DNA of 7,816 nt. It comes from an uncultured Collinsella sp. GTDB lineage: Bacteria; Actinomycetota; Coriobacteriia; Coriobacteriales; Coriobacteriaceae. This document shows, one piece after another, positions 1 to 6,461 of the stretch. Below the pieces are notes generated by a model. The model was not told the origin of the DNA and did no database searches. It saw only the letters and a program-made list of their open reading frames with translations. Made by a program: the position numbers and the translations under genes. The stretch is from assembly GCA_900553215.1 (NCBI GenBank), contig USCJ01000056.1, positions 1 to 7,816 on the forward strand, read 5' to 3'. Positions within the stretch are counted from its first letter, which is position 1, and each line of letters opens with the position of its first letter.

Positions 1-40
1 AGCACTGCCCAAGATTCCTCATTTCAACAAGATGAGCATT

Positions 41-69
41 AATGAACATCGTGTTCATTTTCGTTCATT
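41..69. promoter_or_regulatory. Operator-like palindrome plus a third half-site
   Basis: AATGAACA (41-48), TCG, TGTTCATT (52-59) is a perfect 8-bp inverted repeat with a 3-bp spacer. A further GTTCATT follows at 63-69, ten bases after the GTTCATT of the second arm (53-59), that is, about one helical turn away. Symmetry plus a phased extra half-site is typical of a site for a dimeric repressor or activator. The binding protein is not identifiable. The GAAC-N5-GTTC spacing does not match the Gram-positive LexA box, which has four bases between these blocks. It lies about 220 bp upstream of the candidate promoter of the DUF711 gene, so it may belong to a divergent gene beyond the left edge. Confidence 0.45.
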
Positions 70-161
70 GTACCTGCTGCAAGGACACAGAGCAAGGTAG
101 ACGTCACGTAAGAGCCGCTTCTACAAAAAGTCTTCGTCTCTCGCAGAGAAGAGCGCTGTGC

Positions 162-199
162 GAACCCGCTCGCGGTGCGCAAACCCGCTCGCGGTGCGC
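162..199. repeat. Two tandem copies of a 19-bp GC-rich unit
   Basis: The segments 162-180 and 181-199 are identical except for their first base (G versus A); both contain AACCCGCTCGCGGTGCGC. Each unit has internal CCG/CGG complementarity, so the pair can form two small hairpins in a row. A further small inverted repeat, GCGAA-GCG-TTCGC, follows at 204-216. Two copies are too few for a CRISPR and there are no spacers. It may be a replication-slippage duplication in untranslated sequence. Confidence 0.7.
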
Positions 200-274
200 G
201 AAAGCGAAGCGTTCGCCCTGCGTCTTAGCGCCACTGCCACCTAAAGGAAGCGCCGCACGCCAGAGGATGGAATT

Positions 275-283
275 TGCTAGACT
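275..283 (+). promoter_or_regulatory. Candidate extended -10 promoter of the DUF711 gene
   Basis: TG-C-TAGACT at 275-283 fits an extended -10 element (TG-N-TANNNT). It would start transcription near 290, leaving a leader of about 55 bases before the ATG at 346. No good -35 hexamer lies 16-18 bases upstream, where the sequence is GC-rich, which is tolerable for an extended -10 promoter. The call rests on pattern only. Confidence 0.35.
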
Positions 284-345
284 AAGCAGATACGAAACCA
301 AAGCGGGATGCCACGAGCGCATCACGCACAAAACAAGGAGCTTCC

Positions 346-1710
346 ATGCAGATCACGCCTGAAGAGATCGCCGAAACACTTGCCATGGTCGGCAAACAAC
401 ACCTCGACATTCGTACTATCACGCTCGGGCTCAATCTGCGCGGTTGCACCCATGAAGAGGTCGACGTGATCGCGCGCAAGGTCTACGACCGCCTCACCAC
501 CGCAGCTGAGAAGCTCGTTCCCACAGCTGACCAGCTCGAACGTGAATACGGTGTGCCCATCGTGAACAAGCGCATTTCGGTCACCCCTATTGCAGAGATC
601 TGCGCAGCTACCACCACGAGCGATCTCTCCCCCATTGCGCGCGCCATGGACAAGGCTGCGCTCGAGGTTGGCGTTGATTTCATCGGTGGCTTCTCGGCGC
701 TCGTGCACAAGGGCGCTTCGGCAGCTGATCACAAGCTGATGGATTCCATTCCTGAGGCGCTCGCCACCACCGAGCGTGTGTGCTCCTCGGTGAACGTTGG
801 CTCTACGCGCGCGGGCATCAACATGGATGCCGTGCTCATGGCCGCCCAGACTATCATCGATGCCGCTAAACTCACGGCCGACCAGGATTCCGTCGGCGCT
901 TCCAAGTTTGTCTGCTTTGCCAACATGGTCGAGGACTCCCCGTTTATGGCGGGCGCCGTCCACGGCGGTGGCGAGGCCGACGCCGTCATCAACGTAGGCG
1001 TCTCGGGCCCCGGCGTTATGGCCGCAGCCCTGGAGACGCTGCCCGATTCCGCCTCGATGATGGAAGTCGCCGAAAAGATTAAGCAGACCGCCTTTAAGAT
1101 CACCCGTGCCGGCGAGCTCATGAGCCGCGAGGCCGCCCATCGTCTGGGTGTCGAGAAGGGCATTGTCGACCTGTCGCTGGCTCCCACGCCTGCCATCGGC
1201 GACTCCGTCGCGCGCATCCTCGAGATCATCGGCGTGGGCACCTGCGGTGGCCCGGGCACGACCTGCGCGCTCGCCATGCTCAACGATGCCGTCAAGAAGG
1301 GCGGCGTCATGGCCAGCTCCAGCGTGGGCGGTCTTTCCGGCGCCTTTATCCCCGTGTCCGAGGACGCCGGCATGATCGCCGCCGTCGAGGCCGGTGCGCT
1401 TTCGCTCGAGAAGCTCGAGGCCATGACCTGCGTGTGCTCCGTTGGCCTGGACATGATCGCCATCCCCGGCGACACCCCGGTCGAGACCATCGCCGGCATC
1501 ATCGCCGACGAGATGGCCATCGGCGTCATCAACAACAAGACCACGGCCGTCCGCGTGATTCCCGCCATCGGCAAGGGCGTGGGCGACTGCGTCGAGTACG
1601 GCGGCCTGTTCGGCCGTGCGCCCATCATGCCGGTGAACCCCAACGCCGGCACCGTGCTTGCCCACCGCGGTGGTCGATTCCCGGCGCCGCTGAACTCGCT
1701 GAAGAACTAG
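346..1710 (+). CDS. PFL family protein, DUF711/UPF0210
   Basis: A 454-residue cytosolic protein of the DUF711 (UPF0210) family, which is widespread in Firmicutes and Actinobacteria. Its crystal structure is known but no reaction is established. Family landmarks are visible: [14 protein letters not shown] near residues 21-34, the Gly/Cys-rich stretch [11 protein letters not shown] (296-306), [19 protein letters not shown] (322-340), [14 protein letters not shown] (393-406) and the tail [18 protein letters not shown] (413-430). No signal peptide or membrane segment is seen, and the length is normal for the family. The ATG follows AAGGAG (335-340) at a 5-base spacing. In many genomes this gene sits directly after a small ACT-domain (UPF0237) gene; none lies in the 345 bases upstream here. 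It ends 17 bases before a 134-bp inverted-repeat element. The family is sometimes loosely labelled pyruvate formate-lyase-like, but there is no radical-glycine motif, so I would not call it PFL. Confidence 0.93.
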   Translation: MQITPEEIAETLAMVGKQHLDIRTITLGLNLRGCTHEEVDVIARKVYDRLTTAAEKLVPTADQLEREYGVPIVNKRISVTPIAEICAATTTSDLSPIARAMDKAALEVGVDFIGGFSALVHKGASAADHKLMDSIPEALATTERVCSSVNVGSTRAGINMDAVLMAAQTIIDAAKLTADQDSVGASKFVCFANMVEDSPFMAGAVHGGGEADAVINVGVSGPGVMAAALETLPDSASMMEVAEKIKQTAFKITRAGELMSREAAHRLGVEKGIVDLSLAPTPAIGDSVARILEIIGVGTCGGPGTTCALAMLNDAVKKGGVMASSSVGGLSGAFIPVSEDAGMIAAVEAGALSLEKLEAMTCVCSVGLDMIAIPGDTPVETIAGIIADEMAIGVINNKTTAVRVIPAIGKGVGDCVEYGGLFGRAPIMPVNPNAGTVLAHRGGRFPAPLNSLKN

Positions 1711-1727
1711 CTGAGGGGGACTGGCGA

Positions 1728-1861
1728 GGAGCCCCGGGGAGGGCAAATATATAAGGTCGCCTGCTCGGACAGTCCTGACTCGCACGGAGAGCACATTAAG
1801 TGCTCTCCGGCTCGTGCGGAACTCGCGATCGACCTTATATATTTGCCCTCCCCGGGGCTCC
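1728..1861. repeat. 134-bp element with perfect 32-bp inverted arms (MITE-like or giant hairpin)
   Basis: The arms 1728-1759 and 1830-1861 are exact reverse complements over 32 bp. Each contains the palindrome CCCCGGGG and the AT-rich core AAATATATAAGG. The 70-bp interior holds a second hairpin, CGGAGAGCAC (1785-1794) / GTGCTCTCCG (1800-1809) with a 5-base loop, and a small GGAC-A-GTCC (1767-1775). The whole unit could fold almost end to end, as RNA or as a DNA cruciform. It starts 18 bases after the DUF711 stop. No T-run follows it, so it is not an ordinary intrinsic terminator. No target-site duplication is evident at the ends and there is no transposase nearby. Options are a miniature inverted-repeat element, an invertible segment, or an RNase III-processed 3' structure. 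The symmetry is certain; the nature is not. Confidence 0.9.
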
Positions 1862-1938
1862 CGCACAACGGGCCCTCGGTTGGGTTCTATCCCTTTGGCA
1901 GTCGCTTCGCTTCTGCCCCACTTTGCTGGTATGGCGGT

Positions 1939-1969
1939 TTGGCGTTGGAACGGTTCTTTCTGATATATG
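1939..1969 (+). promoter_or_regulatory. Candidate promoter in front of the methyltransferase
   Basis: TG-A-TATATG (1961-1969) resembles an extended -10 element. TTGGCG (1939-1944) is a possible -35, though the spacing to TATATG is long (19 bases). Transcription would begin near 1976, exactly at the 5' base of the terminator hairpin described below. The match is weak by consensus, and the position is the main reason to list it. Confidence 0.3.
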
Positions 1970-1975
1970 CTGGTT

Positions 1976-2007
1976 GCGGCTCTTCTTTTGGGAGGAGTCG
2001 CTTTTTT
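1976..2007 (+). terminator. Intrinsic terminator just ahead of the methyltransferase RBS (possible attenuator)
   Basis: GCGGCTCTTC (1976-1985) pairs with GAGGAGTCGC-side bases 1992-2001: ten consecutive pairs, two of them G-U, with a 6-base loop. Six T follow directly (2002-2007). This is a textbook intrinsic terminator on the plus strand. Its T-tract ends 19 bases before the GTG at 2027, too close for a separate promoter to fit in between. It may end transcription from the DUF711 unit, but the methyltransferase must then be reached by readthrough or antitermination. The pyrimidine-rich 5' arm could also pair with the downstream AGGAGG ribosome binding site. Confidence 0.65.
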
Positions 2008-2013
2008 GTTGCT

Positions 2014-2019
2014 AGGAGG
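2014..2019 (+). promoter_or_regulatory. Ribosome binding site that sets the methyltransferase start
   Basis: AGGAGG lies 7 bases before the GTG at 2027 and decides this start. A second purine block, GGGAGGAG (1990-1997), sits in the terminator hairpin and could serve a TTG at 2006 in the same frame, so a start seven codons longer cannot be excluded. Confidence 0.75.
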
Positions 2020-2026
2020 TTGGCCC

Positions 2027-2914
2027 GTGGTTGATGGGGAGATTCGTTCTGAGCTGCTTGCTGCGGATTGGAATGGCGAATGGATGCGTCTGCAGGCCGC
2101 TCGGCATCGGGCTGATGATTCTTTTGAATGGGATAAGCGAGCTCGACATTTTCGACCTCTTGAGACTGCCCCTTATGCTCGGGATTTTATGAAATTGCTG
2201 GCTCTTGAGCCTGGTGAGTCGGTGCTCGATATGGGGTGTGGAGCTGGGTCGATTGCTATTCCGCTTGCTCAGGCTGGGCATCCTGTGATTGCTGCTGATT
2301 TTTCCCCTGCCATGTTGGGCACGCTTGATGCTGGCATTGAGTACTATGGGCTCGAGGATCTCATTACGCCGCTTGAGCTTGCTTGGGATGATGATTGGGA
2401 TTTGGTTGGACCGGTCGCGAAAGCGGTGGATGTTGCCTTTGCCAGTCGGTCGGTTACGACGACCGATCTAAAAGGTGCGCTTGCCAAGCTCGACCGTACG
2501 GCTCGTCGGCGTTGTGCTGTCACGATGGTCGCCAACTCCAGCCCGCGCTATGATCTGCACTTGATGAACGCCATCGGTGCCTCGGTTACCTGCAGTAATG
2601 GCTTTGTGTATGCCTTTAATATCCTCATTCAGATGGGTGCGTTGCCGCAGGTTACATACTTTGAATCGCCTCGTCGCGATACCTTCGATAGCCTTGAGGC
2701 AGGTGTGGCGGATTTTTCCCGTATGCTCGAGCATGGCAACGAGGATAAGATCGACTGCCTGCGCGACTACATCGCTCAACACATGATCGAGAATCCCCAT
2801 GCCGGTGAGCCGGGCTCCAAGGGCGTGCCGCAGGGGCGCTATATGCTCGACCATATCCGTAAGGTTCGCTGGGCGTTTATTGCATGGGAACCGGTCTCTG
2901 AATCCCGCTCGTAG
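2027..2914 (+). CDS. Class I SAM-dependent methyltransferase
   Basis: A 295-residue cytosolic protein predicted to transfer a methyl group from S-adenosylmethionine; the acceptor is unknown. Motif I is clear as SVLDMGCGAGSIAIPLA (residues 65-81) and is followed by the acidic strand end VIAADFSPAML (87-97), where Asp91 would hold the SAM ribose. Residues 100-150 complete the Rossmann-like fold. The C-terminal half (about 165-290, including YDLHLMNAIGASVTCSNGF) is not one I can assign to a substrate class. The GTG start is chosen because of a strong RBS. An ATG at 1967 in the same frame would add a hydrophobic leader but lacks an RBS and would run through the terminator. The first 150 codons use noticeably more T- and G-ending codons than the flanking genes, which suggests low expression or a different history. 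No neighbour hints at the substrate. Confidence 0.85.
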   Translation: MVDGEIRSELLAADWNGEWMRLQAARHRADDSFEWDKRARHFRPLETAPYARDFMKLLALEPGESVLDMGCGAGSIAIPLAQAGHPVIAADFSPAMLGTLDAGIEYYGLEDLITPLELAWDDDWDLVGPVAKAVDVAFASRSVTTTDLKGALAKLDRTARRRCAVTMVANSSPRYDLHLMNAIGASVTCSNGFVYAFNILIQMGALPQVTYFESPRRDTFDSLEAGVADFSRMLEHGNEDKIDCLRDYIAQHMIENPHAGEPGSKGVPQGRYMLDHIRKVRWAFIAWEPVSESRS

Positions 2915-2980
2915 CCCGTTCACAGCTTGCGCTGCCCATCACCTCGGCATCCGCATTCTTTTTGAACTGGGCAAACGCGC

Positions 2981-3009
2981 TCCACACCGCGCCGTTCCTG
3001 CGCTATCGT
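2981..3009 (+). promoter_or_regulatory. Candidate yhbY promoter
   Basis: TCCACA (2981-2986) and TATCGT (3004-3009) are separated by exactly 17 bases, each matching four of six consensus positions. Transcription would start near 3016. TAGATT at 3023-3028 is a second possible -10. No terminator is evident between the methyltransferase stop and here, so readthrough from that gene is also possible. Confidence 0.35.
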
Positions 3010-3031
3010 GGGACAGCTCACGTAGATTAAG

Positions 3032-3046
3032 GCCCCGTCGCGGGGC
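3032..3046 (+). promoter_or_regulatory. GC hairpin in the yhbY leader
   Basis: GCCCCG-TCG-CGGGGC is a perfect 6-bp stem with a 3-base loop (or 5 bp with a 5-base loop). It lies 26 bases upstream of the yhbY ATG and no T-run follows, so it is a leader structure and not a terminator. The ATG has only a weak purine stretch (AAGCGAG, 3061-3067) as RBS, so the hairpin may influence translation. YhbY binds RNA, which makes self-control conceivable but unproven. Confidence 0.5.
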
Positions 3047-3072
3047 GCCCCATACATAGAAAGCGAGAACCC

Positions 3073-3372
3073 ATGGCACTGACAGGAGCCCAGGTCAAGC
3101 AGCTTCGCAGCATGGCCCATCACCTCAACCCCGCCATCATCATCGGTAAGTCCGATGTCAACGAGGGCACCGTCGAGCAGACGGTCGCCTACCTGGAGAA
3201 GCACGAACTCGTTAAGTGCTCCGTGCTCGATGGCTCCAGTCTTTCCGCCCGCGAGGCCGCCGAAGAGCTCGCTGAGCGTTGCCACGCCGAGGTCGTCCAG
3301 GTCATCGGCCGCAAGTTCTCGCTGTATCGCGAGTCCTCGCGCAAGGACATCGAGAAGATCAAGCTCGTCTAA
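3073..3372 (+). CDS. yhbY: YhbY family RNA-binding protein (CRM domain)
   Basis: A 99-residue single-domain CRM protein. YhbY proteins bind pre-ribosomal particles and act in large-subunit assembly in the cytoplasm. The start LTGAQVKQLRSMAHHLNP, the middle HELVKCSVLDG and the end EVVQVIGRKFSLYRES line up with the E. coli YhbY and B. subtilis YqeI pattern as I remember it, and the length is right. The conserved GxxG RNA-contact loop normally follows the IIIGK strand; here it reads GKSD (residues 25-28), so the last glycine is replaced by aspartate. The ATG at 3073 has only a weak RBS, with no better start nearby. The gene is followed by its own terminator and converges on the large regulator. 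Confidence 0.93.
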   Translation: MALTGAQVKQLRSMAHHLNPAIIIGKSDVNEGTVEQTVAYLEKHELVKCSVLDGSSLSAREAAEELAERCHAEVVQVIGRKFSLYRESSRKDIEKIKLV

Positions 3373-3410
3373 GAGCCAATGATCCGGCGAGCCAACACAT
3401 AGCGAGCTTA

Positions 3411-3443
3411 CGGGTGCCCAAGTACTTCGGGCGCCCGTTTTTT
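3411..3443 (+). terminator. Intrinsic terminator of yhbY
   Basis: CGGGTGCCC (3411-3419) pairs with GGGCGCCCG (3429-3437) over 9 bp with one G-U pair. The loop contains the palindrome AAGTACTT, and TTTTTT (3438-3443) follows. On the minus strand the same hairpin has no T-run after it, so it is one-directional by sequence. The T-tract overlaps the stop codon of the convergent regulator (3442-3444). Confidence 0.92.
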
Positions 3444-6441
3444 ATCGCTCGACCAGCACGCGATTGAGCCGCCCCTCCACCAAGCGCTCGCATAGACGCC
3501 GCGTCTCGGGCTCGGGCACGCCATTGACCTGCTCCCTCAGATGGTGCATATGCCCACTGTATAGCTCGACGATATCGCGCCTCCGCCCCGCCGCACTGTA
3601 GACACGCATGGCGCAGCGCACCATATCCTCACGCGCCGTTTCCTGTCGAAGACCCGACTCCGCCAGCCAAATCGCCGACTGCAGATCGTTTTCTTCTAGA
3701 GCGGCATTTGCTCCCTTAATCATGCAATCGATGTACTTTGACTGCATAATGCGTCGCATACGCAAAAAGTAGGTGGGATTACAGCCATTGGGAACATACA
3801 GCGGTCCGGCATAAAGCTGCTCAATCTTAAGGCACAGCTCAACTAAATGGGGCCCGCGCGCACCCGTGCGATTTCCCAAAACCTCGCGGCTTATCTGGTC
3901 AAACAGCCGTACATCGGTCTTGACGTAGTCGCCGTTGAGTCCGATGCATTCATTTTGGATGAGCACACACGACTTGCCATCCGGCGTCGGTCCCAAAGCC
4001 GACCGCAAGCGAGATATCGTCGAGTACAGGTTGTTGCGGGCGCTATTGAACTCGGCATGGGGCCACAACTCCATTGCCAGCGTCTCGCGGTCGACGAGCG
4101 CATCCATGCCCAGTGCAAGCCGCTCGGCAAGCGTCGCCGCCTTCTTGCGGCGCCACATTTTGTCCGTGATGGGAAACCCGTCGCGCTCGGCGCGGAACGC
4201 ACCAAACATGCGAATCTCGATATGGTCGATGGTATCAACGGCTTCAACCTCGCCAGCCTGGAACAGGCGCTCGCCCTCCCCTTCCAAATCGTCGCGCAGC
4301 GAGTACCGCGACAGCTCGCGCACGGGAAGCTTCTTGCGAATCCTGGTCGCCGGCTCGCCCAGACAATGCATGGCAAGGCGCGCAAAGAGCCGATACGATG
4401 GTTCCAGAATCCCCGCGCGATTCATGGACATCCAGGCCGCAAGATCGCTATCTCGCCCCGCGCAAGCCAAATGCAGCGCCACCATCCAGGCTTCTGCACC
4501 ACCAACCTGCGTCTGGCTTATATCGAGCAACTCCGCTTCCTCGCGTACCGAAACCATCGAGGTGTTACGCAGATACGCCGCGCGCTCCAGCAGCAATGCG
4601 TTATCGCGCATGTACGCAATCGACTCCTCGGCAAGTTTGAGCACTTGGACCGCACGGAACTTTGCATTAACCGGCCGTCCCTCTGCCAGCGACTGCCAGC
4701 CTTCTAGCAACAGGCCAAACAGCTGAATCTGGTTGTCGCGCATGCGCACGGCAAAACGATCGAGCTCGTTGAACGCCGCGTCGTCGGTTACCGGCAGGCC
4801 GGAAAGGAGCCGCCGTGCCGCCAACACCATGCGCACCCAGATAGCCATCGCCTTAAGCCCACGCACGTCGAGCGCCTCCCGCACCACCGTCATCTCGTCG
4901 TCGCGCTCGTCGGTTCCCGTAAACGACCCGTCAAAGAGCTCCACCAGCATGCTATCGGCCCGTATAACAATCCCCGCGATGTCGAGCTCACAGTCGTAGG
5001 CCTTGCTCGTTTTGAGCTGCTGTAGAACGCCGCCGTCATCTCCCCGCTCGGTCAGGCAGCGCTTGACCTCGATATGCGCGGACAACATATCGAGTGCGGT
5101 ATGGGATGTCTCGATTTCTGGCACGGCCAGGTTCGTAGGAAGCCCAAGCCCGTTGTCCCCATAGCAAACAGCCGTCAGTGTCTGGGCCACTCTCCATGAA
5201 ACAGGGTCTATTTCGCAGGCCGCCCGTTCGCCCCCGCGCTCGATGACCGATGCCATATAGCGAGCGAGCTTTGTATTGGACACGCTGACCGCTGCCAAAT
5301 ACACGCCAAGCGCCTCGGCAGGCGTTGGCTCTGGAGCCGGATCCTCGGCATCGATCGTGCCCAGCGCTGCTCGGCAGATATCGGCCCCGTGCCCCGTCAG
5401 AGCCAGATCGACCCCATACTGCCCAGCAAGTTCAAGGACCGCATCACGGTCCAAAAAGGCGTCCGCCAGGCCCATCGCCGCATCGCATCGGCCCGCCTTA
5501 AGCAAAATCCGGGCCGCCCTCGGAACAAGTTCGGGGCGAACCTCGGCCACCAACTTACGCAAGCGCAAGCGTCCGTTATCCTCCGTGCCCAGACACGTAA
5601 AACTCCGCTCGGCGGGGTCCAAGCCAAAGATCGGGTAGTCGCGTACGAAGTAGGACTGGTCGACCATCGATAGTCTCACCCCGCAAGCCTCGAGTTCTGC
5701 GATATTGCCCTCGCCCATCAAAATCATGAGACATGCCACGCAAAACAGCGCATTATTGTCGAGCGAAGCCAGATCGACAAGTGCCGCGCCATATACGTTG
5801 ACAATCTCGTTTTCGAGCAGACCGGCTACGTCGCCTTGGCCATACAGACCCGTCTGCAATGCCGAAACGAGCTCGGGCACGCCCTGCGTGAGCTGATAAA
5901 AGTCGAGCGATGTGCTGATCGAAAACGCCGATGCCCACGCCGAATACTCATAGGCATGCACCTTGAGCATCTGCGCATTGATCTTAACCGAATCGCCCAG
6001 CCCATGAATCAGTTGACGATTTGAAGGACGGCAGGAGATAAAGACCCCTACCCCCATAGCGCGCAGGCCGCGAATCCTGTCGATGAGGTCTTCGGTATCG
6101 TGCTGATCGAGGTTTGGCACATTATCAATCGCGATAAGGGAGTGCGGTTTGTCTTTGAGTTCTTCGGTAACCACCTCGAGCTGCATAAACACCTCGCGCC
6201 CAGTGGCGCGATCGGCCTCGATAATCCGCACGGGGCCTCGCGTCGGGTCGCATTTAACCTCATGGGTGTCCTGCAGCAGCACCGAGGTCTTCCCAAACCC
6301 GTCGGGCGCATAAAGAACCACGATGCCAGCCTTTCGGCCCTTGGCGATAAGCTCATTCATCAAGCGTTCGCGTCGCACCATATAGCCTCCGCCCAGCGGC
6401 ATCAGCTCGAGGTCGTCTATACTGTCCAAATCGTTTACCAT
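3442..6441 (-). CDS. STAND-ATPase transcriptional regulator with C-terminal winged helix and BTAD
   Basis: A 999-residue predicted cytosolic regulator. The N-terminus is a MalT-like nucleotide-binding module: Walker A APDGFGKTS (residues 45-53), a Walker B-like SLIAIDNV (101-108) with Asp106, and a sensor-like VFISCRPS (133-140). Residues about 300-735 are helical and probably repeat-like, as in TPR sensor regions. Residues about 740-848 form an OmpR/SARP-type winged helix (IEIRMFGAFRAERDGFPI; LAMELWP; SARNNLYSTISRLRSALG). Residues about 865-990 match a bacterial transcriptional activator domain (LYAGPLY, ARED, YSAAGR, PEPET). In AfsR/SARP regulators the DNA-binding domain is N-terminal; here it is near the C-terminus. 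The ATG at 6441 follows GAGGAG at a 5-base spacing. Its ligand and targets are unknown. It follows nagB in the same direction but is separated from it by a terminator and 387 bases, so co-transcription is unlikely. Confidence 0.9.
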   Translation of the reverse strand: MVNDLDSIDDLELMPLGGGYMVRRERLMNELIAKGRKAGIVVLYAPDGFGKTSVLLQDTHEVKCDPTRGPVRIIEADRATGREVFMQLEVVTEELKDKPHSLIAIDNVPNLDQHDTEDLIDRIRGLRAMGVGVFISCRPSNRQLIHGLGDSVKINAQMLKVHAYEYSAWASAFSISTSLDFYQLTQGVPELVSALQTGLYGQGDVAGLLENEIVNVYGAALVDLASLDNNALFCVACLMILMGEGNIAELEACGVRLSMVDQSYFVRDYPIFGLDPAERSFTCLGTEDNGRLRLRKLVAEVRPELVPRAARILLKAGRCDAAMGLADAFLDRDAVLELAGQYGVDLALTGHGADICRAALGTIDAEDPAPEPTPAEALGVYLAAVSVSNTKLARYMASVIERGGERAACEIDPVSWRVAQTLTAVCYGDNGLGLPTNLAVPEIETSHTALDMLSAHIEVKRCLTERGDDGGVLQQLKTSKAYDCELDIAGIVIRADSMLVELFDGSFTGTDERDDEMTVVREALDVRGLKAMAIWVRMVLAARRLLSGLPVTDDAAFNELDRFAVRMRDNQIQLFGLLLEGWQSLAEGRPVNAKFRAVQVLKLAEESIAYMRDNALLLERAAYLRNTSMVSVREEAELLDISQTQVGGAEAWMVALHLACAGRDSDLAAWMSMNRAGILEPSYRLFARLAMHCLGEPATRIRKKLPVRELSRYSLRDDLEGEGERLFQAGEVEAVDTIDHIEIRMFGAFRAERDGFPITDKMWRRKKAATLAERLALGMDALVDRETLAMELWPHAEFNSARNNLYSTISRLRSALGPTPDGKSCVLIQNECIGLNGDYVKTDVRLFDQISREVLGNRTGARGPHLVELCLKIEQLYAGPLYVPNGCNPTYFLRMRRIMQSKYIDCMIKGANAALEENDLQSAIWLAESGLRQETAREDMVRCAMRVYSAAGRRRDIVELYSGHMHHLREQVNGVPEPETRRLCERLVEGRLNRVLVER

Positions 6442-6461
6442 GCCCGCTCCTCAACTCGACC

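Larger units (their letters stand above)
1..345. other. Non-coding leader region upstream of the DUF711 gene
   Basis: I see no convincing gene here. The first 70 bases are AT-rich and contain a palindrome; 120-230 is GC-rich and carries small hairpins and a tandem repeat; 270-340 carries a candidate promoter and the ribosome binding site of the next gene. A short plus-strand frame runs in from the left edge and stops at 98-100, and the opposite strand is open from 58 to the edge. Neither can be judged from so few codons. The upstream neighbour lies outside the window. Confidence 0.6.

Noticed and set aside
41..59. LexA/SOS box
   Set aside because: The spacing between GAAC and GTTC is five bases instead of the four of the Gram-positive consensus, and no SOS gene is adjacent.
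2..100. Tail of a gene entering from the left on the plus strand, or a divergent gene start on the minus strand from 58
   Set aside because: Both share the same short open stretch; there is no motif or RBS, and the AT-rich palindrome suggests non-coding DNA.
162..199. CRISPR array
   Set aside because: Only two directly abutting units with no spacers.
322..1866. A 514-codon open frame antisense to the DUF711 gene
   Set aside because: It mirrors a strongly recognisable family protein, has low-complexity His/Gly/Asp-rich content typical of antisense GC-rich frames, and starts inside the inverted-repeat element.
1862..1975. A known riboswitch aptamer ahead of the methyltransferase terminator
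   Set aside because: I looked for core patterns of TPP, SAM, cobalamin, ZTP, fluoride and purine riboswitches and found none; only short weak hairpins such as GGCAG/CTGCC (1897-1917) are present.
1967..2026. Upstream ATG that would give the methyltransferase a hydrophobic N-terminal leader
   Set aside because: No RBS precedes it, the sequence coincides with the terminator hairpin and T-run, and a strong AGGAGG serves the GTG at 2027. The hydrophobic look comes from T-rich codons of the terminator.
3847..4726. Two long plus-strand frames antisense to the large regulator
   Set aside because: Their translations are Arg/Ser/Pro-rich with no motif, while the minus strand encodes clear winged-helix and BTAD motifs there.
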